Below are positions 23,192 to 29,472 of a stretch of DNA of 29,472 nucleotides, in pieces. Origin of the DNA: JABCPE02 sp963518845 (GTDB lineage Bacteria > Bacteroidota > Bacteroidia > Flavobacteriales > Weeksellaceae); NCBI GenBank assembly GCA_963518845.1, contig CAUQKV010000021.1, forward strand, positions 1-29,472, in the 5' to 3' direction. A model generated the notes under the pieces. It worked only from the letters and a program-made list of their open reading frames with translations, had not been told where the DNA came from and made no database searches. Position 1 is the first letter of the stretch, and each line of letters opens with the position of its first letter. The position numbers were made by a program, and so were the translations under genes.

Positions 23192-25204
23192 ATGAATATC
23201 CTTACCCAAAAATTCAATACAAAATACGAAACAGCTCCTTTTCAGGAGATTAAAGAAGAACACTATTTACCTGCTTTTCAGGAACTTATCATTCAATCAG
23301 AAAAAGAAATTGATGCAATAGCAAACAACCCTGCCGAAGCCACTTTTGAAAACACCATAGAGGCGCTGGCGTATTCTGGTGAACAGCTGGACAGAGTTTC
23401 CAGTATTTTTTTCAATCTAAATTCTGCTGAAACCAATGATGAAATTCAGAAAATCGCTCAGGAAGTTTCGCCTATTTTGACAGAATTTTCATCTAAAATT
23501 TCTCAAAATGAAAAACTTTTCCAAAGAATAAAAAAGGTTTTTGATGAAAAGGAAAATCTTAACCTAAACGAAGAGCAGAAAACCTTGCTGAACGAAACTT
23601 ACAAAGGTTTTGTCCGAAATGGTGCTCTGCTAAACGAGGAAGACAAAAAGAAATTAGAAAAAATAGATATTGATTTGTCTGTAAAATCGCTGAACTTTGG
23701 GCAAAATGTGCTGGCTGCGACTAATGCTTATTTCAAACACATTACCAATAAAGAGGATTTGGCTGGAATTCCAGAGCCTATTTTAGCACAATACGCCGAA
23801 GAAGCCAAAGAGCGAGGGCTGGAAGGCTATGCCATTACACTGCAATATCCGAGCTACATCCCAGCGATGACCTACGCAGACAACCGAAATCTGCGACAAG
23901 AACTGGCTTTGGCAAATGGCAAAAAAGCATTTGACGGAGGCGAGTTTGACAACCAGAACCTCATCAAAGAAATCATCAATCTAAGACAGCAAAAAGCGGA
24001 ACTTCTCGGCTACAAAAACTTTGCGGAATATGTTTTGGAGGAGAGAATGGCAGAAAGCCCAAAGAAAGTTTTTGATTTCCTAAATCAGCTTCTCACAGCG
24101 GCTACGCCTTACGCAGAAAAGGAAACTGCCCAACTAAAAGAGTTGGCAAAAGCCGATGGAATAGACAAAATGGAGGCTTATGACCATGCTTACTATGCAG
24201 AAAAACTGAGAAAACAGAAATTTGACCTCAATGATGAGGAACTAAAACCATTTTTTCCATTGGAAAAGGTGCAGGATGCTGTTTTTGATTTGGCAGGAAA
24301 ACTCTTTAACCTTGATTTTAAAGAAGTTACGGATATTCAAAAATACCACTCGGAAGTGCGTGTTTATGAGGTATTTGAGAACAACAGCCTAAAAGCGGTG
24401 CTTTATGTAGATTATTTCCCTCGAAAAGGCAAAAGAGCAGGCGCATGGATGACCAGCTTCAAAAATCAATGGAAAAAAGACAGCGCAAACTCGCGACCGC
24501 ATATTTCCGTAGTGTGTAATTTCTCTAAACCGACCGCAGACACGCCAAGTCTGCTGACTTTCCAAGAGGTAACGACATTGTTCCATGAATTTGGGCACGC
24601 ACTGCATGGGATTTTGGCGGATACTCAATATCCTAATCTTTCGGGAACTTCGGTGAAATGGGATTTTGTGGAACTTCCATCCCAATTCTTGGAAAACTAC
24701 TGCTACGAGCCAGAATTTTTGAAAACTTTTGCGAAACATTACCAAACAGGCGAAGTGCTTTCGGATGAAAAAATCAAGAAAATCAACGAGTCTAAAAACT
24801 TCATGGAAGGCTATCAAACGCTGAGACAGCTGGGATTTGGTCTTTTGGATATGGCTTACCACACACAGCCCGAAGCCGTGCAGGACATCAAAACCTTTGA
24901 AACTAAACAAACAGAAAAATGCAGTCTTTATCCTGTAAATGCGGAAACTGCAATTTCTCCAAGTTTTTCGCATATTTTCCAAGGAGGATATTCGGCGGGA
25001 TATTATTCCTACAAATGGGCGGAAGTCCTAGATGCAGACGCTTTCCAGTATTTCAAGGAAAATGGAATTTTCAATTCTGAAATTGCAAGAAAATACAAAA
25101 CCCTGCTTTCCCTAGGAGGAACCCAAGCTCCAATGGAGCTCTACAAAGCCTTCCGAGGCAGCGAACCAAAAGTAGAAAGCCTTCTAAAAAGAGCGTTTGG
25201 GTAA
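23192..25204 (+). CDS. M3-family zinc oligopeptidase (dipeptidyl carboxypeptidase/oligopeptidase A type)
   Basis: This 670-residue protein cleaves short peptides in a closed helical chamber. The zinc motif HEFGH is at 465-469 in TLFHEFGHALHGIL, and the third ligand Glu is in the downstream segment WDFVELPSQFLENYC. Other M3A signatures are YPSYIPAMTYADNRNLRQEL, YFPRKGKRAGAWMTSF, and FSHIFQGGYSAGYYSYKWAEVLDADAF near the C-terminus, which holds substrate-binding His and Tyr residues. Length fits Dcp and OpdA (about 680). There is no signal peptide, so it is probably cytoplasmic. It complements the POT transporter and the M42 aminopeptidase in peptide use. Confidence 0.95.
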   Translation: MNILTQKFNTKYETAPFQEIKEEHYLPAFQELIIQSEKEIDAIANNPAEATFENTIEALAYSGEQLDRVSSIFFNLNSAETNDEIQKIAQEVSPILTEFSSKISQNEKLFQRIKKVFDEKENLNLNEEQKTLLNETYKGFVRNGALLNEEDKKKLEKIDIDLSVKSLNFGQNVLAATNAYFKHITNKEDLAGIPEPILAQYAEEAKERGLEGYAITLQYPSYIPAMTYADNRNLRQELALANGKKAFDGGEFDNQNLIKEIINLRQQKAELLGYKNFAEYVLEERMAESPKKVFDFLNQLLTAATPYAEKETAQLKELAKADGIDKMEAYDHAYYAEKLRKQKFDLNDEELKPFFPLEKVQDAVFDLAGKLFNLDFKEVTDIQKYHSEVRVYEVFENNSLKAVLYVDYFPRKGKRAGAWMTSFKNQWKKDSANSRPHISVVCNFSKPTADTPSLLTFQEVTTLFHEFGHALHGILADTQYPNLSGTSVKWDFVELPSQFLENYCYEPEFLKTFAKHYQTGEVLSDEKIKKINESKNFMEGYQTLRQLGFGLLDMAYHTQPEAVQDIKTFETKQTEKCSLYPVNAETAISPSFSHIFQGGYSAGYYSYKWAEVLDADAFQYFKENGIFNSEIARKYKTLLSLGGTQAPMELYKAFRGSEPKVESLLKRAFG

Positions 25205-25251
25205 GTTTGAAAAATCTTTATAGAAATAAGGTAAATTTCATCAATTTATCT

Positions 25252-25259
25252 TATTTTTG
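25252..25259 (+). promoter_or_regulatory. -7 box TATTTTTG upstream of the frameshifted lipoprotein
   Basis: The box fits TAnnTTTG and ends 22 bases before the ATG at 25282. Confidence 0.5.
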
Positions 25260-25281
25260 TTTAAATTTTAAATTTAATGAT

Positions 25282-26134
25282 ATGAGACATTTTTTTATTT
25301 TATTATTTATCTGCTCTATATTCACTGCTTGTAATAATAGAGACAATGACACAACTATTACCTCTATTTCTGAAGAACAGAAAATTCTTCCTATAAGATT
25401 TTCTGGTGAACAAAATGGAGAAATTATTGTAAGAAATTTCAATTATGTAGGTAATAAATTAACTAATATAACAGATAAATACTCTAAAAACTATCTTCAA
25501 TTACAATAATGATTTGATAAGCAATATCAAATTTTTAAGAATTGATAATCAAAGAGAAATTAATTTCACTTATGATAATAACGGAAACTTAATTAAAGAA
25601 ATAAGTGTAGAAGAAGAGGTTATAGGCACAAACACTAAAAGAAAAATTGTGACTGATATAACATACACACATAATTCTTCTACAATTACAAAAAATGAAA
25701 CAGCTAAATACTATACTAATGATAGTTTCAATGGAGAGAATTCTTCTACGACCGTTTTCACGCTAGATAATGATAAGAAAATCATCTCTAAAGTTAGAAC
25801 CTCTAAAAGTGAGCATAGCAGCAATCCTGACACATACAAAACAACAACCATATATAGCTATTCGCCCCATAACCCTTCTTTCAAAAATATAACAGGGTTT
25901 AAAAATATTGTCTATTCAGGTTTTATTGGTTTGAGTTTATCGGGAAATATTGTTTCTGAAGAAATCACTCAAGAAGATTCTTTTCAAAATGTAATTGTAT
26001 CTTCTTCTACACATAAATTGATATATGAAAATACTTTTAATAAAGATAATTATCCTACAAAAACAATAAGATATTATTCAGAAAATAACCAAAAAATAAA
26101 AAAAGCTGAAGTTAGTATAGATTATAACAAATAA
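25282..26134 (+). pseudogene. Lipoprotein gene interrupted by a single frameshift at an A5 tract
   Basis: The first part starts at the ATG at 25282 with a lipoprotein signal peptide (MRHFFILLFICSIFTAC, Cys17) and stops at 25507-25509 after 75 residues. The second part is open in the next frame from 25472 to the stop at 26132-26134. Joining them at the A run 25486-25490 gives one continuous product of about 283 residues. The join reads ...NKLTNITDKYSK then TIFNYNNDLISNIKF..., a repeating Y-x-x-N-x-L pattern like that in secreted YD-type or DUF4595-like lipoproteins; the repeat continues as FTYDNNGNLIKEI. One base too many in the A tract would explain the break. It could be real decay, phase variation or a sequencing error. 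Function unknown. Confidence 0.75.
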
Positions 26135-26161
26135 AAAAATCCCTTTTTAAGGGATTTTTTT
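26133..26161. terminator. Bidirectional terminator after the frameshifted lipoprotein gene
   Basis: The stem AAAAAAATCCCTT/AAGGGATTTTTTT has 13 pairs and a 3-base loop. It begins within the stop codon and ends 7 bases before the convergent MFS gene stop. Confidence 0.85.
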
Positions 26162-26167
26162 ATGTTT

Positions 26168-27319
26168 CTATTCTGTTTTATAAATTTTATAATAAAAAAC
26201 AGTCAGCAAAAAACCCAATCCTGCCAGCACAACTCCTACAAGCGAAGGGTAATTGTAAGCCAAGCCCAAACTGAGAGGAATACCGCCCAAGAACGCCCCC
26301 AGAGAGTTCGCAATGTTAAAAGCCGCCTGCATAAATGCCGCCGCCATCATTTCCGAGTTTTTGGCTGCGCGAAGCATCAGGATATTAAGCGGAGAACCTG
26401 CCGCCATAGACAGCGCCCCACAGATGAAAGTCAAAACCAATGATGCTGTTTGGTTTTCCGAAAACATAAACACCAAAAACAACGACACCACCATCATAAG
26501 CAGCAACAATGCTGTCGCTTTCACAGGGATGATTTTATCCGCAAGTTTTCCACCGAGATAGTTCCCTACCACCATTCCAGCGCCTGCCAAAACCATCATA
26601 TAAGAAATATTTTCTGCTGGAAAACCTGAAACTTTCGTAAGCAAAGGAGCGATATAACTAAACCAAGAAAAAAGCCCTCCGAAACCAATCGCCGCAATCC
26701 CTATGATATGCCACGCCTTGGGTGTTTTGAAAAATTCTAACTCTTGGCGAAGCCCCACATTACGGAGATTTCCCATTTGAGGAAGCCATAATTTTAAAAA
26801 TAAAACCGTGAGCAGTCCTAAAACCGCCACAATCCCAAAAGCCACTCTCCAACTGACCATTTGTCCGATGTAGTTCACCAGCGGAACCATCGCAAGATTT
26901 GCCACCGTAAGCCCTGAGAACATCGCGGCTATCGCCTGAGCCTGTTTGCCCTCTTGTGCTAATCTGGTCGCTACCACTGCTCCCACCCCGAAGAATGCCC
27001 CATGAGGCAGCCCAGATAAAAATCTAAAAGCGAGAAGCGTATAATATTCTGGTGCAATGGCAGAAAGTCCATTGAACACGGTAAATAAAATCATCAATGC
27101 GATGAGGGTTTTCTTTGGAGGATATTTAGATGAAAACGCCACCAAAATGGGCGCCCCTATAACCACGCCCAACGCATAGGAGGAAATAAGATATCCTGCC
27201 TGCGGAATAGACACGCCCAGCGAATTTGCGACATCTGGAAGCAGTCCCATAATCACAAATTCCGTAGTACCAATTCCTAAACCTCCCAACGCCAGAGGAA
27301 ACAATTTTTTTGAAATCAT
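26168..27319 (-). CDS. MFS transporter, DHA1-like (AraJ/YdhP group)
   Basis: This 383-residue inner-membrane carrier has about 12 hydrophobic segments. The opening LALGGLGIGTTEFVIMGLLPDVA (about 8-30), followed by GVSIPQAGYLISSYALGVVIGAP, is the signature of the DHA1 efflux group related to AraJ, YdhP and Cmx-like proteins. Antiporter-type motifs include FRFLSGLPHGAFFGVGAVVA near residue 97. Members export sugars, drugs or metabolites; the substrate here is unknown. It shares its 3' terminator with the lipoprotein gene. The next gene upstream on the same strand ends at its own terminator, so this one is likely transcribed alone. Confidence 0.9.
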   Translation of the reverse strand: MISKKLFPLALGGLGIGTTEFVIMGLLPDVANSLGVSIPQAGYLISSYALGVVIGAPILVAFSSKYPPKKTLIALMILFTVFNGLSAIAPEYYTLLAFRFLSGLPHGAFFGVGAVVATRLAQEGKQAQAIAAMFSGLTVANLAMVPLVNYIGQMVSWRVAFGIVAVLGLLTVLFLKLWLPQMGNLRNVGLRQELEFFKTPKAWHIIGIAAIGFGGLFSWFSYIAPLLTKVSGFPAENISYMMVLAGAGMVVGNYLGGKLADKIIPVKATALLLLMMVVSLFLVFMFSENQTASLVLTFICGALSMAAGSPLNILMLRAAKNSEMMAAAFMQAAFNIANSLGAFLGGIPLSLGLAYNYPSLVGVVLAGLGFLLTVFYYKIYKTE

Positions 27320-27336
27320 AAATATATTTTTTGGTT

Positions 27337-27370
27337 AAAAAAAGCTAAAAATACAATGTATTTTAGCTTT
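27337..27370 (-). terminator. Terminator after the DMT permease gene
   Basis: An AAAGCTAAAA.TAC/GTATTTTAGCTTT hairpin, with one bulged A, has a run of seven T on the minus-strand exit. It follows the DMT stop at 27403. Confidence 0.7.
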
Positions 27371-27402
27371 GGTTTGATTGTTTATTTTCTTTAATATAAA
27401 TT

Positions 27403-28359
27403 TTACTTCTTTTTAAACTGAATATTCATGATAACTATCGCTATCAGAATAAGGGCAATCCCTACCCATTGGCTGAAAATAACAGTCTCGCCCAAGATGA
27501 AAAAAGCCATCATCACGGAAACAGGAAGCTCCACAGAACTGATGATACTCCCCAGCCCCAGCCCTGTATGAGGGAAGCCTGCATTCATAAGCAGCGGCGG
27601 AATAATCGTCCCAAAAACAGCAATGACAATTCCCCATTTGGTGAAAATCCCAAAATTAAAATCTTGGATAACATTATTTTCATTTATCCCAGAAAAAAGC
27701 TCTTTTGCCCATTGGAAATTATTTGGCCCAAACTGAGTGATAAAGCCAAAAACAGCCACTATGACCGCCCCACCAAAAAGCATGTAAAGACTTCTTTTGT
27801 GCGGTGCAATGTGAGGAGCAATACGATTGGCAGTAAACATCGTAGTAGTAAAAGATGAAGCCGCAAGTACACCCCAAACAATCCCTCGCCAGTCTATATT
27901 CAGGTCTGAGTGAAGCAAGTTGGTCGCCAAGACAGTCCCGGTAAGCACCACCACCACAGAAATGATTTTCTGCATGGATGGAACTACTTTATCCAAAAAA
28001 TATTCCAAAATCACGCCCATCCAGACTGTCTGCATCAGCAGAACTATGGCAATGGAAACATTGATATACCGCACTGCGAGATAATAGAAAACACTGGTCA
28101 TCCCCAGAGAAGTCCCTGCCAGCATGAGTTTGGCAATATCTGATTTGGAAGGGTTTTCGGTGGTTTCTTTATTTTTAAATTTGTAATAAAGACCGATGAG
28201 AAACATTCCCAAAATCCCAAAAACAAACTGCGAAGCAGTCACCTCCGCTGTGGTATAATTTTCTGAATAAGCGAGTTTCACGAAAGTTGCCAGCATTCCG
28301 TAGCTGGTCGCTCCGAGTCCTACCAAGAGCACTCCCTTTAAAGTATTGTTTTGTGACAT
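27403..28359 (-). CDS. DMT-superfamily (EamA) permease
   Basis: This 318-residue inner-membrane protein has about 10 helices in two EamA repeats. The first opens with GVLLVGLGATSYGMLATFVKLAY and contains YYLAVRYINVSIAIVLLMQTVWMGVILEYF. The second opens with WRGIVWGVLAASSFTTTMFTANRIA and ends with SSVELPVSVMMAFFILGETVIFSQWVGIALILIAIV. The first is the standard EamA SIA..L helix, the second the standard exit helix. I choose the ATG at 28359: an upstream TTG in the same frame lies within the T run of the preceding terminator. Members export or import amino acids and other metabolites; the substrate is unknown. Confidence 0.9.
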   Translation of the reverse strand: MSQNNTLKGVLLVGLGATSYGMLATFVKLAYSENYTTAEVTASQFVFGILGMFLIGLYYKFKNKETTENPSKSDIAKLMLAGTSLGMTSVFYYLAVRYINVSIAIVLLMQTVWMGVILEYFLDKVVPSMQKIISVVVVLTGTVLATNLLHSDLNIDWRGIVWGVLAASSFTTTMFTANRIAPHIAPHKRSLYMLFGGAVIVAVFGFITQFGPNNFQWAKELFSGINENNVIQDFNFGIFTKWGIVIAVFGTIIPPLLMNAGFPHTGLGLGSIISSVELPVSVMMAFFILGETVIFSQWVGIALILIAIVIMNIQFKKK

Positions 28360-28375
28360 ATTTTCAGATTTTTTC

Positions 28376-28403
28376 AAAAAAAGCCCGTAAAGATAGGCTT
28401 TTT
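28376..28403 (-). terminator. Second hairpin between the WG-repeat gene and the DMT gene
   Basis: On the minus strand AAAAAGCC/GGCTTTTTTT with a 10-base loop ends in a T run, 16 bases before the DMT ATG. It is downstream of a first terminator and may act as a backup terminator or an attenuator in the DMT leader. Confidence 0.6.
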
Positions 28404-28413
28404 ATTTTAAACC

Positions 28414-28447
28414 GAAATAAAAACAAAAGCCACTCAATAAGAGCGGC
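28414..28447 (-). terminator. First terminator after the WG-repeat gene
   Basis: On the minus strand GCCGCTC/GAGTGGC forms a 7-base stem (one G-U pair) with a 5-base loop, followed by TTTTGTTTTTATTT. It starts 9 bases after the stop codon at 28457. Confidence 0.75.
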
Positions 28448-28456
28448 AAGGGAAAT

Positions 28457-29472
28457 TTATTTCTCGTCCTCATCGGGAGAGACTTTTCTTTTGGTTTCTA
28501 AATCAGGGCAGACTTGTGTAATTTGTCTTATCCATACCTTAGGATACTTTTTTTGGGATTTATACTCATTCCCTTCATTATCCAACATATATTCTTCTCC
28601 ATCTCGTTTAGCTGCATGATATACTCGGTTTCCACAGTCAGCATGATTATTATGCAACAAATCATATATTGCAGGGTACAGCACGCCTTCGGTTGTGGCA
28701 TAGCCATATTTATTGTTTAGTCTAAGTGAGAAATAACCATTATGAGATCTTATATCATCATATTTTGTAGGAATAATTTCTTCACCTCTGTCATTTACCA
28801 AACCTATTTTGCCATTATTCATTACCTTAAAGAAGGTTCCCAACAAGCCACCTCTGCCATACAAAGGGAGAATATCTACTATTTTATCATATCTGGGAGA
28901 GATAATTTGCTTTCCATCGATATCCAGAAGTTCTTCCTTTCCTTTATAACCAGCTATGATATAATTATTTTCAAAATCATATGCATAATCATAAATCGGT
29001 TCTACTATTGTTTTGTCTGCTCTTGAAATCCCAAACTTCCCATTTTTATAGAAAGATTTAACAGCTTTATACTCATCATATTTATAGAAAGGGAAATATC
29101 TTTTTCCTCCGAAACTTGACCCAAAAATAAGAATATTCCCGCCAAAATAGGTGTATTTTTCTAATAAAAGACTGTTATTTTTTTTGTCTAAACCTATTTT
29201 CAGCTTATCAATATTGGAGTCCGAATAAACTAAAGGAATATAAATATCTTGGTTCGCAAAAATAATTTCTAAACTTTTTTTCTTTCGTTTTCCTGTAAAA
29301 GTCTTATTTTCAATAACAAGGCTGTCATTCTTTAAAATAGGATAAGTGAGATGCACCTTATTCGGTTCTTCAAATTTCACATCTACATAGTAGGTGCCCT
29401 GTATATCTTCATCCATATTAAACAATCTTAGCAAATGTGCTTTTCGCCGATAGGTATCTCTTCCCAGCTCCA
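28457..29472 (-). CDS. WG-repeat-like protein, C-terminal part (N-terminus off window)
   Basis: The frame stays open to the right edge, so the start is outside; a TTG at 29434 is not needed. At least 338 residues are visible. The C-terminal 200 residues contain four or five imperfect WG-type repeats, in which a (W/F/Y)G turn is followed by D..G....P.YD. Examples are FYKNGKFGISRADKTIVEPIYD, GKEELLDIDGKQIISPRYD, MNNGKIGLVNDRGEEIIPTKYD and LNNKYGYATTEGVLYPAIYD. The usual Trp is replaced by F, I or Y. The stretch before it is beta-rich and unrecognised. The tail is charged (SPDEDEK). WG-repeat proteins are common in Bacteroidota, often secreted; the function is unknown. Confidence 0.8.
   Translation of the reverse strand, partial: ELGRDTYRRKAHLLRLFNMDEDIQGTYYVDVKFEEPNKVHLTYPILKNDSLVIENKTFTGKRKKKSLEIIFANQDIYIPLVYSDSNIDKLKIGLDKKNNSLLLEKYTYFGGNILIFGSSFGGKRYFPFYKYDEYKAVKSFYKNGKFGISRADKTIVEPIYDYAYDFENNYIIAGYKGKEELLDIDGKQIISPRYDKIVDILPLYGRGGLLGTFFKVMNNGKIGLVNDRGEEIIPTKYDDIRSHNGYFSLRLNNKYGYATTEGVLYPAIYDLLHNNHADCGNRVYHAAKRDGEEYMLDNEGNEYKSQKKYPKVWIRQITQVCPDLETKRKVSPDEDEK

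Noticed and set aside
1..29472. tRNA or rRNA genes, insertion sequences, prophage or integrase genes, and restriction, toxin-antitoxin or secretion systems
   Set aside because: None was recognised on either strand. Coding density is high and every gene-free gap is about 200 bases or less.

Overview
The window looks like a chromosomal segment from a low-GC member of the Bacteroidota, most likely class Flavobacteriia and possibly Weeksellaceae (Chryseobacterium/Riemerella relatives). Three things support this. The gene families are flavobacterial: DUF4294, DUF4920, a TonB-dependent receptor with an N-terminal carboxypeptidase-D-like domain, stand-alone MnmD and a BBP2-type porin. Many secreted proteins begin MKK and end their signal peptide in xxAQ. 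Sixteen gene starts are preceded by the Bacteroidota sigma -7 box TAnnTTTG. The genus is inference. I see no plasmid, phage, IS element, CRISPR array, tRNA or rRNA, and no gene-free stretch longer than about 200 bases.

Left part (1-4235): a minus-strand importer operon, read right to left. It encodes a substrate-binding lipoprotein, a FecCD-type permease, a FecE-type ATPase and a siderophore-type TonB-dependent receptor that runs off the left edge. Its promoter carries a possible Fur-like site. Next (4236-6587), on the plus strand, are trmB, ruvC and a secreted AstE/AspA-like zinc deacylase, closed by a bidirectional terminator. A BBP2 porin follows on the minus strand.

Middle (7919-18650): metG, a YceI-family protein and an OFA-type MFS carrier lie on the plus strand. 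A thioredoxin/DUF4920 pair, a POT peptide transporter and an M42 aminopeptidase/MerR regulator pair lie on the minus strand. A secreted DUF4294 protein converges on a free-methionine-R-sulfoxide reductase. A small predicted outer-membrane barrel then converges on mnmD.

Right part (18686-29472): ilvE, a PepSY-like lipoprotein with a proline repeat, uvrB, a hemerythrin-like protein and an M3 oligopeptidase. After these come a lipoprotein gene broken by one frameshift at an A5 tract, a DHA1-like MFS efflux carrier, a DMT/EamA permease and the C-terminal part of a WG-repeat-like protein cut by the right edge.

Functionally this is mostly housekeeping (tRNA modification, aminoacylation, DNA repair, branched-chain amino acids) interleaved with nutrient uptake and peptide use (TonB/ABC import, POT transporter, M42 and M3 peptidases). 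No clearly new multi-gene system stands out. The items most worth a second look are the iron-type import operon and its promoter, the frameshifted lipoprotein, the thioredoxin/DUF4920 pair, the proline-repeat lipoprotein, the palindrome between the mnmD and ilvE promoters, and several unusual terminator arrangements.
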